This document shows, piece by piece, positions 8,616-18,642 of a DNA stretch of 21,234 nt. This DNA is from Paulinella micropora (Eukaryota; Cercozoa; Imbricatea; Euglyphida). Under the pieces are notes generated by a model. That model saw only the letters and a list, made by a program, of their open reading frames with translations, was not told the origin of the DNA and made no database searches. Each line of letters begins with the position of its first letter. Position 1 is the stretch's first letter. Where the stretch lies: contig BJOX01000256.1 in NCBI GenBank assembly GCA_009731375.1, positions 251,249 through 272,482 of the forward strand, given 5' to 3'. A program made the position numbers and the translations under genes.

Positions 8616-9126
8616 TATATGAGATATCGACTAATGTCAGAACAAAGGAGCTTCTGATTTCGTCAACCAAGGAAGTCTGTGGGTAAAGTATTAACCCGAT
8701 GCCCAGCTAAGCCGTGATGTTTGCACGGAAGGGACTGATACAGGCGATACCAAAGCTCCCTAGTACCAGGCGGGGCCAGGGCTCGTTCCATAAGCGCCCC
8801 TTGCAGAACGAGCTCCCAACTCCATTACAGAGGACCCAGTAAGCAGATGGAGTTTCGAGACTGTTCAACAGTCTAGTATAAACCGACAGAGCACCCTGAG
8901 GGAACAGGATTGTGCTTCACGTCGCTATTTCGGCATGTGACTTATAGGCGTATGGCTAGGCACACATAAGGCACCCACCACGGGCCCAGCACACCCAGAC
9001 CATCCCCTAATTCTCTGTCTGCCGACAGATGGCACCCATTTCAAAAAAACCAAGCCCAAGGGAGGGTCAGTGACACCTCAAGTGGCCTTGGTTCACTCCG
9101 TGAAGTAAGTGATGAGATCAACTGAT
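8616..9126. other. unique ~510-bp island, unidentified
   Basis: Complex sequence of balanced composition between two GATA arrays. It contains a perfect 17-bp inverted repeat with 8-bp arms and a one-base centre at 8858-8874, and a smaller hairpin (TCTGTC/GACAGA) at 9014-9029. On the minus strand a plausible acceptor (CCTGTTCCCTCAG) opens a 62-codon frame beginning GALSVYTRLLNSLETPSAYW that closes at TAG near 8710. It could be a transposon fragment, a gene A exon or intronic unique DNA. No terminal repeats, transposase or RNA gene could be recognised. Confidence 0.5.
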
Positions 9127-9840
<714 letters not shown>

Positions 9841-9854
9841 TGTATCGATCTCAC

Positions 9855-9888
9855 CGGGTTCCGCTTGCAATGAGGCCCTTCTTCCCGT
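9855..9888 (-). CDS. gene A: probable 34-nt microexon
   Basis: A complex 34-base segment isolated between (CATA)n and (GAAA)n. On the minus strand it has an acceptor (GTATGTATAG) and a very good donor (CCCG|GTGAGA). All three frames are open, so the frame is not fixed. If joined in phase 0 to the exon at 11034-11072 it reads TGRRASLQAEP and leaves one G, which completes GAA at the acceptor at 7403. That reading contains RRAS, a basophilic-kinase (PKA-type) site. Confidence 0.45.
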
Positions 9889-9892
9889 CTAT

Positions 9893-10265
9893 ACATACAT
9901 ACATTACATACATTACATAACATTACCTAACCATTACCTAGCCATTACCTAGCCATTACCTAAACCATTACCTAACCATTACCTAGCCATTACCTAAACC
10001 ATTACCTAACCATAACCTAACCATAACCTAGCCATTACCTAGCCATTACCTAGCCATTACCTAACCATTACCTAAACCATTACCTAAACCATTACCTAAA
10101 CCATTACCTAAACCATTACCTAACCATTACCTAACCATTACCTAACCATAACCTAGCCATAACCTAGCCATTACCTAACCATACCTAACCATAATCTAAC
10201 CATAACCTAACCGTTACCTAACCGTTACCTAACCGTTACCTAACCATAACCTAACCATAACCTTA
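9893..10265. repeat. 11-13 bp minisatellite, consensus ACCATTACCTAA
   Basis: About 30 head-to-tail units of ACCATTACCTA with A, AA or GC between units, plus ACCATAACCTA and ACCGTTACCTA variants. It grades leftwards into (CATA)n and rightwards into CCTTA units. CCTAACC within it resembles telomeric repeats but the unit is longer and interstitial. Confidence 0.93.
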
Positions 10266-10493
10266 CCATTACCATTACCTTACCATTACCTTACCTTTAC
10301 CTTACCTTTATCTTACCTTTACCTTACCTTTACCTTTACCCTTACCCTTACCTTTACCTTTACCTTTACCTTTACCTTACCTTACCTTACCTTGCCTTCC
10401 CTCACGTTACGTTACGTTACAGTACAGTAGGTTACGTTACGTTACCGTAACGTAACGTACATAGTACGTACGTACGTACGTACATACATACAT

Positions 10494-10526
<33 letters not shown>

Positions 10527-11030
10527 TATACATACATAACATAACATAACATAACATGACATGACATGACATGACGACACGACATGACATGACGACACGA
10601 CATGACATGACATGACATGACATGAATGACAGACCAGACCAGACCAGACCAGACCAGACCAGACCTGACCTGACCTGACCTGACCTGACATGACATGACA
10701 TGACATGACATGACATAACATAACATAACATAATACCTTACATTACATTACATAACATTACCTTACATTACATTACATAACATAACATAACATACCATAC
10801 CATACCATACCTTACCATACATACATACATACATACATACATACATGAATACAATACATACATACATACATACATACATACATACATAACATACATACAT
10901 GCATACATGCATACATACATACATACATACATACATACATACATACATACATACATAACATAACATAACGAAACATACCATTACATAATATACGTACATA
11001 CATATATACATACAGGCATGCATACATACA
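10265..11030. repeat. CCTTA, CCTTT, CGTTA, CATGA, CAGAC, CTGAC, CATAA and CATA blocks
   Basis: Successive blocks of pentamers and hexamers (ACCTTT, ACCTT, ACGTT, ACGTA, CA, ACATA, ACATG, CAGAC, CTGAC, ACATG, ACATA) followed by (CATA)n to about 11030. Two 20-bp units made of CGACA plus CATGA pentamers repeat near 10570-10605. Confidence 0.93.
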
Positions 11031-11033
11031 TAC

Positions 11034-11072
11034 CTTTCGTTTGTTCCGCTTCCGTTTCGTTCCTGACGAATC
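11034..11072 (-). CDS. gene A: probable 39-nt microexon, basic peptide
   Basis: A complex segment between (CATA)n and the gap at 11097. On the minus strand it has an acceptor (ACATTCGTGCAG) and a strong donor (GAAAG|GTATGTATG). It is 39 nt long. In phase 0 it reads DSSGTKRKRNKRK, whose KRKRNKRK looks like a nuclear localisation signal. The other frames are open too, so the reading is inferred. The phase-0 reading agrees with the phase-0 donor at 13711 and with one reading of the exon at 9855-9888. Confidence 0.48.
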
Positions 11073-11096
11073 CTGCACGAATGTGTACGTATAAAT

Positions 11097-11475
11097 NNNN
11101 NNNNNNNNNNNNNNNNNNNNNNNNNNNNNNNNNNNNNNNNNNNNNNNNNNNNNNNNNNNNNNNNNNNNNNNNNNNNNNNNNNNNNNNNNNNNNNNNNNNN
11201 NNNNNNNNNNNNNNNNNNNNNNNNNNNNNNNNNNNNNNNNNNNNNNNNNNNNNNNNNNNNNNNNNNNNNNNNNNNNNNNNNNNNNNNNNNNNNNNNNNNN
11301 NNNNNNNNNNNNNNNNNNNNNNNNNNNNNNNNNNNNNNNNNNNNNNNNNNNNNNNNNNNNNNNNNNNNNNNNNNNNNNNNNNNNNNNNNNNNNNNNNNNN
11401 NNNNNNNNNNNNNNNNNNNNNNNNNNNNNNNNNNNNNNNNNNNNNNNNNNNNNNNNNNNNNNNNNNNNNNNNNNN
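11097..11475. other. assembly gap (379 n)
   Basis: Run of n between the candidate microexon at 11034-11072 and a GA/GGGA repeat. Confidence 0.99.
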
Positions 11476-11479
11476 AGAC

Positions 11480-11511
<32 letters not shown>

Positions 11512-11522
11512 AGGGAGGGAGG

Positions 11523-11564
<42 letters not shown>

Positions 11565-11601
11565 CTAGGTAAGCTAGATACGCTATAAAAAGCTAGATAC
11601 T

Positions 11602-11635
<34 letters not shown>

Positions 11636-11644
11636 CAGACAGAT

Positions 11645-11688
<44 letters not shown>

Positions 11689-11699
11689 AGGGAGGGAGG

Positions 11700-11741
<42 letters not shown>

Positions 11742-11778
11742 CTAGGTAAGCTAGATACGCTATAAAAAGCTAGATACT

Positions 11779-11815
<37 letters not shown>
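11476..11815. repeat. 177-bp tandem duplication of a GA/GGGA/GATA composite
   Basis: The block (GA)n-(GGGA)n-(GA)n followed by GAAGCTAGGTAAGCTAGATA, then CGCTATAAAAAGCTAGATAC and (GATA)n occurs twice. The unique core starts at 11561 and again at 11738 (offset 177). The core is identical in both copies. It includes CTAG|GTAAGC, a donor-like string on the plus strand where no gene is apparent. Confidence 0.92.
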
Positions 11816-11836
<21 letters not shown>

Positions 11837-11841
11837 TAGAC

Positions 11842-11878
<37 letters not shown>

Positions 11879-11950
11879 TAGAGATAGATAGATGGGTAGG
11901 TAGAGAGATAGATATCGATAGATAGATATCGATCGATCGATCGATCGATC

Positions 11951-11992
<42 letters not shown>

Positions 11993-12040
11993 CAGATAGA
12001 CAGATAGATAGATAGCTAGCTAGCTAGCTAGCTAGCTAGC

Positions 12041-12072
<32 letters not shown>

Positions 12073-12134
12073 AGAGAGAAAGAGAGAGAGAGAGAGAGAC
12101 AAAGAGACAGAGAGACAGAGACAGACAGACAGAC

Positions 12135-12198
<64 letters not shown>

Positions 12199-12226
12199 GG
12201 TAGATGGATGGATGGATGGGTGGGTG

Positions 12227-12300
<74 letters not shown>

Positions 12301-12323
12301 GAGATAGAGAGAAAGAGAGAGAG

Positions 12324-12379
<56 letters not shown>

Positions 12380-12404
12380 CGATCGATCGATAGATAGATA
12401 GATA

Positions 12405-12502
<98 letters not shown>

Positions 12503-12503
12503 G

Positions 12504-12536
<33 letters not shown>

Positions 12537-12601
12537 GTAGGTAGGTAGATAGGTAGATAGGTAGGTAGGTAGGTAGGTAGGTAGGTAGATAGGTAGGTAG
12601 G

Positions 12602-12675
<74 letters not shown>
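11815..12675. repeat. GATA megablock with GACA, GATC, GCTA, GGTA and GA interruptions
   Basis: Mostly (GATA)n, with (GATC)n at about 11930-11952, (GCTA)n at about 12013-12043, GA-rich at 12070-12125, GATG at about 12195-12220 and (GGTA)n at about 12535-12605. Translated as (YLSI)n on the minus strand; not a protein. Confidence 0.96.
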
Positions 12676-12676
<1 letters not shown>

Positions 12677-12900
12677 AGTAACATCACGTCGCAACATGAC
12701 AACACATAACATAACATAACATCACACAACACACACAAAACACAACAGAACACAACACAACACAACATAACACAACATAACATAACATAACATACATGAC
12801 ATAACATAACACAACATAACACAACATAACATCATAACATACCATCATAACATAACATAACATAACATAACATAACATATAACATAAATATCACATCACA
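12676..12900. repeat. ACATA and ACACA pentamer tract
   Basis: Degenerate pentanucleotides (CATAA, CACAA, CATCA) linking the GATA block to the AGATA-type pentamer array. Confidence 0.9.
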
Positions 12901-13425
12901 TAAGATAAGATAAGATAAGATAAGATAAGATAAGATGAGATGAGATGAGATGAGATGAGATGAGATGAGATGGGATGGGATGAGATGGGATGGGATGGGA
13001 TGGGATGGGATGGGATGGGATGGGATGAGACAAGACAAGACAAGACAAGACAAGACAAGACAAGACAAGACAAGACAAGACAAGACAAGACAGGACAGGA
13101 CAGGACAGGACAGGACAAGAAGACAAGACAAGACAAGACAAGACAAGACAAGACAGGACAGGACAGGACAGGACAGGACAAGACAAGACAAGACAAGATA
13201 AGATAAGATAAGATAAGAAAAGATAAGATAAGATAAGATAAGAAAAGAAAAGAAAAGAAAAGATAAGATACGATAAGATAAGATAAGATAAGACAAGATA
13301 AGATAAGATAAGATAAGATAAGATAAGATAAGATAAGATAAGATAAGATAAGATAAGATAAGATAAGATAAGATAAGATAAGATAAGAAAGACAAGATAA
13401 GAAAGACAAGATAAGATAAGATACT
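12900..13425. repeat. pentanucleotide array in single-substitution steps
   Basis: Homogeneous blocks follow one another: TAAGA, TGAGA, TGGGA, CAAGA, CAGGA, CAAGA, CAGGA, CAAGA, TAAGA, AAAGA, TAAGA. Most neighbouring blocks differ by one base. One 4-base unit (AAGA) breaks register near 13121. No stable coding frame. Confidence 0.96.
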
Positions 13426-13429
13426 GATG

Positions 13430-13689
13430 TAGCATAACATAACGTAACATCGTCTGTAAGTAAACAGATCGATACATTTGTTTTCCGACTTGAGCTATTA
13501 CTTTCTTTGACTTGATTGTCTATATATCTGCATTACTAAACAATAAGTACATTCAATACATAAGTACTTACAAGTACTCTTACATACATGCTCATATGTC
13601 CACACATGCATATGTACATGGCAGAAGCACATTTGTTCTTATTTGTGGTTCCATAGAGATGAGTTACTACAGATGCTCTCGACACAAGT
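13430..13689. other. unique intergenic or intronic sequence
   Basis: About 260 bp of AT-biased, non-repetitive DNA with several CATATG/ACATGC-type strings. No exon with acceptable splice sites was seen. It lies just downstream (minus strand) of the possible first exon of gene A. Confidence 0.6.
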
Positions 13690-13710
13690 TTAGTTAAGAG
13701 GGATAGTTAC

Positions 13711-14127
13711 CACGGCTGCTGAGTAAATCGAAGAGGTTGAAGAGGGATCATCACTGTGAGAAAGTTGGCTAGGTTCTCCACGTGCTAACCTCGGACCCTG
13801 GCGTTTGTTGTGTTGCTGGTGGTTCGTGTTGAACGATGTCAAGCGAAAGATTTCAGTCTTGCGGGTGGCCAGCACCTCAGCCACCCAGAAGCCGCAGATT
13901 ACTTCAGCGCCCGAAATTTTCTGAAAATGTTGATTGAAAATGTCCTTCAAACCAATCTTCCCGGGATCGTGGGTGAAAGGAAGTTCATGGCTGAAGAACA
14001 AACCCAAAAACCCACCTAAAGTTCGTTTGGGAGAAATCTGATATTCTTCAGGCCGGGCACAACAAAACCTGGCCGCGGCGCATGCACCCCAATTTTTTGA
14101 TTGGTTAGAACATAAAGTGTGGTGCAT
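13711..14127 (-). CDS. possible 5' exon of gene A (tentative)
   Basis: A minus-strand frame is open from beyond 14229 to a stop at 13690-13692. The first ATG is at 14127 and a fair donor (GCCGTG|GTAACT) ends the exon in phase 0 at 13711. The C-terminal part reads coding-like, with a mixed segment (GLKDIFNQHFQKISGAEV) followed by a Ser/Asp-rich end (HSDDPSSTSSIYSAAV). The phase agrees with the microexon at 11034-11072. Against it, the N-terminal part (Cys- and Ala-rich) looks non-coding. An acceptor-like CTTCAG at 13991 suggests the real exon may start at 13990. The region also lies within 220 bp of the divergent CCT gene start. Confidence 0.28.
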
Positions 14128-14343
14128 GTGCAGGTCACAAACCCTCTTTTCGGAAGTTTCGCAGATATTTGCAGTACTGGCAGATATTCGTACTGATATT
14201 TCCCTGGATTCTTCTTGCAATTTGAACAAGACTCACAAACCTCAACTAACCTCATTCTTCATTGAATTTTGCACCTTTTGTTTGTATTCCTTTCACTTGC
14301 TCCGAGCAATCAAAGCACAAAGTGTAATCTTGTACGAAAAAAC
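14128..14343. promoter_or_regulatory. probable 5' flank and leader of the CCT gene, perhaps a shared divergent promoter
   Basis: Non-repetitive DNA before the CCT gene start. If gene A begins at 14127 or earlier, the two genes are head to head and share it. No TATA box is evident. The CCT frame is closed upstream by TGA at 14263. Confidence 0.3.
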
Positions 14344-15332
14344 ATGGTAAACACGGTCCAAACTCCACACCCAGAGTCACCCAAGAGCGACGCTCGCCCT
14401 TGCACAGTCGACCTCTCTGACGCCTTGCCAGCAACGTCCCCTTCGACCACGAACCTGTCCGAATGTTCCGATTCTGGTTCCCTTCAAGAAAACCCATACC
14501 AACCCTTCCGTCGAGCCACGTCGTTCCTTGGACAGGAGGAAGGCTTTCTAATGTTTGACTCGGAAAACTTGCTCCCAGACAATATGGTGAACCTGCAGAT
14601 GAGTTCTAGCCTCGAGCTTCCTGATTTGGATGTGCCCGTGTTGGACTTTGAACTGGGTGCCTTTGGGTTGTATGATGGAGGTACATTCCACCGCGCACGC
14701 CAAGCTTCACCCATTTTCTGTTGCATGCGCTCAATTCACTTACATGTTCAGGTTATCTTCCCCCGTTACCGGAATGGCAGCCACCATTTTCAGAATCGCA
14801 GTCCACCATCTCTTCGACGAAAATTGGCCTACTTTCTCCGCTTGTCTCGCCCACGAGTTCGCTCTCTGAATCTCCTTGTGCGTCGCCACTCCTTACCGGT
14901 TACCACAGTGATGAAGAGACTGCGCATGATATCCCTATCGAAGGCTCCAACGATCTCGAACTGGACGAGATTCAACCAGAACAGCCAACGGACGACCTTT
15001 CCGATTTCTCATCAACCGTTGGCGCCAAGCGCAGATCTCATCAATCGAATACACCCAGTGCTTTTCAGCAGTCTGAATCACCTCCATACCCAAAACGCCG
15101 TCGCAAAACTCCTTCAAGCTCTGCAAGTGGAGCTCGTGATGATCTAGAAGACGACCTTGTCACTGTTGGCCAGTACACACGAGCAGAAAGGCGTGCGAAG
15201 ATTGCGTACTTCAAAGAAAAATGGCATCGATCAAAGAGCGAAAAGTTTGTGCGATATCGCATCCGCTCCCGTTTCGCAAGCAATCGGCCGCGCATCGGAG
15301 GTCGTTTTGTAAAATTGGATGGCGCGAACTAG
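14344..15332 (+). CDS. CCT-domain protein, putative transcription regulator (two exons)
   Basis: Exons 14344-14680 and 14752-15332 surround a 71-bp intron (GAG|GTACAT ... TGTTCAG|GT) whose removal joins the frames through a GGT codon; the product is 305 residues. The start is the first ATG after an in-frame TGA at 14263, in good context (AAAACATGG). Residues 258-300 form a 43-residue CCT motif (as in CONSTANS, CO-like and TOC1/PRR proteins): EKFVRYRIRSRFA is followed by NRPRIGGRFVK. The domain lies at the C-terminus, as usual. A nuclear localisation signal, PKRRRK, is at about 226-231. The rest is Ser/Pro-rich with acidic patches (ELDEIQPEQPTDDLSDF) that could activate transcription. There is no B-box or response-regulator domain, so it is a CCT-only type. 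In plants such proteins act in light, flowering and circadian control through DNA and NF-Y contacts; the role here is unknown. Confidence 0.88.
14681..14751 (+). other. intron of the CCT gene (71 bp)
   Basis: GT-AG intron inferred from the shift between the two coding frames. It is short and free of microsatellites, in strong contrast to the introns of both neighbouring genes. Confidence 0.82.
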
Positions 15333-15830
15333 CGTCTTACATTGTGATCAGCGGTGAAGTTTCACTTCAAAACCCGCACACCACCAATTTACCCTCCCTT
15401 CCCCCTTGTTTTATACCTTTGTGTTGACTGATTTTGACCACGAGGCAAATGGCAACAGCTGTCACCTCGTTCCAGGCATGCACTCGATTCTGAATGTCAG
15501 AGCATCTTTCCGATTTCCTCTCGGATAGGTGTGCTTTGTCGACCTTGCATCCTGCTTCCTTACTTCACTGTTTTGATTTATGACAAAGGCTAATGTAGCA
15601 TCCTGTCTTTCTTGCTTCACTCTTTTGAATTTAACAACGGCTAATGTAGCCGATACCAGTTCCAAAGTTTTTAAAATTACTAAAAGGTTTTGGTCTGAAA
15701 TTAATCCAATACTGCTGACAGATGAAGTCACATTTTTTTGTGCAGAAGGTATTTCCATTTACAACCTTGTTAGCATTCTTATCATGCAATATAAGCTAGC
15801 TGAAAATGCTTTACTTATTGATATTTATAA
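15333..15830. other. 3' flank of the CCT gene, with a 51-bp tandem duplication
   Basis: Unique sequence following the stop codon. At 15547-15597 and 15598-15648 two abutting 51-bp copies, roughly 80 percent identical, both begin GCATCCTG and end GGCTAATGTA. Short open frames here on both strands lack features of genes. No clear AATAAA signal was seen near the stop. Confidence 0.65.
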
Positions 15831-16323
15831 CGTGCCTACCTGCCTACCTGTATGCCTGCCTGCTCCTCTACGTACCACCTACCTATCTACCTACATTATC
15901 TCGTACCTACCTAGTTCTGCCGACGTCCTGCTTGCTTTGCGGTTGTAGTGGATTATAGTCATTAAGTAAACCCATACATGTTTGTTTTCTGTAATGTTAT
16001 GTTATGTCATGTTTAATTATGTCATGTCATGTCATGTTCTGTTATGTTCTGTTATGTTCTGTTATATTCTGTTATGTTCTGCCATGTTATGTTATGTTAT
16101 GTTATGTACTATGTTACATTATGCAGTATGTTACGTTCGGTTATGTTATGTTATGTATGTAATGTAATAATGTTATGTTATGTAATGTTATGTTATGTTA
16201 TGTTTATGTTATCTGTTTATGTTATGTTTATGTAATGTTATGTTATGTTATGTTTATGTTATGTCATTTGATGTCATTTATATTATTTTATTATTATTAT
16301 TGTTATTATTATTATTATATTAC

Positions 16324-16375
<52 letters not shown>
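15830..16375. repeat. CCTA, TTATG and ATT microsatellites
   Basis: CCTA/CCTG units at about 15834-15915, TTATG/TCATG/TTCTG pentamers at about 15990-16270 and (ATT)n at about 16280-16373. Confidence 0.93.
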
Positions 16376-17485
16376 ACTGTCGACATTCAAATTAAACATG
16401 AAAAATAATACAAAAAAGTTCAACCTGTATAAAAAGTTCAACTTGAAAAAAAAGTTCAGAGTCAACCTAACCTGAATAAAAAGATCGAGTCAACTTTTTT
16501 TAAAAACTTGAATTTGAAAGTATATATAAAGTAACTCTATATACTAGCCACGTCGAAATATAAAAATATATTTTTTTTACTCTTACGTTCCCACTTCACG
16601 TTATTCCTACAAATGGCAAGTATTGATATTAAAAGTGTTTGCGTAAAAACCACTTAAACTCCATTTCATTAATATTAATATCTCTGTTGGAACTAATAAT
16701 CTTCGGCCCGCAGGGCATACTATGATATATATTAATACTTCCCGAGCTAGTAACTTTTTTTTTTTTTTGCGTTTTTTTCCGCGTATACCGTTGATTTTTT
16801 TTTTCGTGTTCGTTCGTTAGTTAGTTAGTCAGTGCGGCCTTCGTAATCTGACGTTACGCTTTTTTGACGTTACGTCCCGCCGCAAACTTGCTTTTTCGTG
16901 AAGTTGACAGGAAGTTTTTTTGAAGTTTTGAATAAAGTTTGAACTTCAACTTGAAAGCGGCGGGTGATGGCGAGATGTGAGGCGAGCTCCGCAAACCGTG
17001 CCCTCAGTGTGAAGTAGTTTCCTCAGTAGACTCTTTAAACTACATGTCGAAGTACATGTGTTGAGCGTTGAAAGTTGCAATTGATGTTAATCATTAACTA
17101 TTCAGGAACTGATGCCACGGTATATAAATCCGATGGCAGTATATCAGTCAGTATATACTATGCTACGGATAAGAGTATTTAATAATAAAACTTGATTTTC
17201 TTTAAAATTTAAGTTTGTTTCAGTATTAATAAATATATTAAAGTAAAAATATTCAACTAATATTAATTTATTTTTTTTCGGCCACTGCCACAGATCAACT
17301 TTTAACAAAATATATAATACTTGCCCGCATTAGTAGGGATAAGTGGGAAGCGTAAGTGTTAGAATGGAAGTGGGAAGCGTAACAGTCAGAACGAAGAAAT
17401 CTTGGATCTTGGACGTGAGCTGGCTTCCAGACTCTAGAGCATCGGATTCTCACTTCCTAGGCTTCATGCTATTAATACTACTCAA
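16376..17485. other. AT-rich unique intergenic region
   Basis: About 1.1 kb without a supportable gene. AAAAAGTTCAAC-type strings recur at 16415-16500. GTGGGAAGCGTAA occurs twice near 17343 and 17369. A TATA-like TATATAAATCC at about 17121 and CAGTATAT repeats follow. AATAAA occurs at 16931. It may be an eroded mobile element; no terminal repeats or coding domain were found. Confidence 0.5.
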
Positions 17486-17487
17486 TT

Positions 17488-17489
<2 letters not shown>

Positions 17490-17520
<31 letters not shown>
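17490..17520. repeat. poly-T tract
   Basis: About 30 T residues within intergenic DNA. Confidence 0.95.
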
Positions 17521-17523
<3 letters not shown>

Positions 17524-17660
17524 AATCACTAAGCGTGACGGACTAGTGCTTCTAGTGCTAGTCATGAGCCAGCTAATTTTGAAATTTTGTATAACTCTAG
17601 TAAGTACCTATATATACTATGATCAATTTTACTACTTAATGATAATAATATAGCTACGAA

Positions 17661-17777
17661 AAGCAAGTGTTCTTCATTATTAAAAGTCGTTTAGCGGAAA
17701 AAGAAAGAAAGAAAGAAAGAAGGACGAATCCCTCAGGAACGACTCGACAGCAACAACAACGAAGACGACGACGACTG

Positions 17778-17847
<70 letters not shown>

Positions 17848-17942
17848 GACAGTCATTTTCAGAACTTTAGCATCACACTACCTGCCAGTGCATGCTGCCT
17901 AAAGCAAGCGTTCTTCAATATTAAAAGTCGGTCAGTGGAAAA
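17661..17942. repeat. 41-bp direct repeat pair, each running into (GAAA)n, with (CAA)n between
   Basis: AAGCAAGTGTTCTTC plus TATTAAAAGTCG and GGAAAA occurs at 17661-17701 and, slightly altered, at 17902-17942. Both copies lead directly into GAAA repeats. A CAA array occupies about 17778-17846, preceded by CGACGA units. Confidence 0.88.
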
Positions 17943-18018
<76 letters not shown>

Positions 18019-18098
18019 AGGTGTGAAGGAAGGAAGGAAGGAAGGAAAGAATGAAGGAAGGAAGGAAGAAAGGAATGAAGGAAGGAAGGAAGGAAGGA

Positions 18099-18142
<44 letters not shown>

Positions 18143-18247
18143 ACGAAAGAAAGAAAGAAAGCAAGCAAGCAAACAAGAAAGAAAGGAAGAAAGAAAGAAA
18201 GAAAGAAAAGAAAAGAAAAGAAAAGAAAAGAAAAGAAAAGAAAAGAA

Positions 18248-18298
<51 letters not shown>

Positions 18299-18416
18299 GA
18301 AAGAAAAAGAAAGAAAAAGAAAGAAAAAGAAAGAAAAAGAAAGAAAAAGAAAGAAAAAGAAAGAAAAAGAAAAAAGGGCACCGGGGGTGGGAGGGGGGGG
18401 GGGGGGGGGGGAAAGG
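17943..18416. repeat. GAAA, GGAA, AAAAG and AAAGAAA microsatellites ending in poly-G
   Basis: Purine-only tetra-, penta- and hexanucleotide blocks. The end is a G-rich run (18387-18411) directly before the gap at 18417-18522, as at the other homopolymer-bounded gaps. Confidence 0.95.
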
Positions 18417-18522
18417 NNNNNNNNNNNNNNNNNNNNNNNNNNNNNNNNNNNNNNNNNNNNNNNNNNNNNNNNNNNNNNNNNNNNNNNNNNNNNNNNNNNN
18501 NNNNNNNNNNNNNNNNNNNNNN
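18417..18522. other. assembly gap (106 n)
   Basis: Unresolved purine-rich tract between gene C and the intergenic repeats. Confidence 0.99.
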
Positions 18523-18642
18523 GGGCAAGGGAAAGGAAGAAAGAGAAAAAGGGAAAAGAAAATTGAAGCCAGAGGAAAGAAAAAAGAAGAAAGAAGAGAA
18601 GATATTAAGTTACTGCTATATCGGACAACGGGCCCGCGCGAC

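Noticed and set aside
7399-8670. Large reading frames across 7465-8372
   Set aside because: They consist almost entirely of n and carry no information.
1624-8824. 14-bp match GAGCTCCCAACTCC near 1625 and 8811
   Set aside because: A single exact 14-mer match is expected by chance in a window of this size and the flanks do not align.
9090-9105. GGTTCACTCC as a tRNA B-box or SINE promoter
   Set aside because: No spaced A-box, no cloverleaf, no tail or target-site duplication.
12032-12822. Long minus-strand frames rich in YLSI, and similar YVCM, HTYI, FLSF and LSYL frames elsewhere
   Set aside because: These are translations of tetra- and pentanucleotide repeats that lack stop codons by chance; no splice or codon evidence supports them.
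13990-14127. A GRAM-like lipid-binding domain in the minus-strand frame near 13900
   Set aside because: Only a loose hydrophobic pattern; the core of the domain is missing and the exon itself is uncertain.
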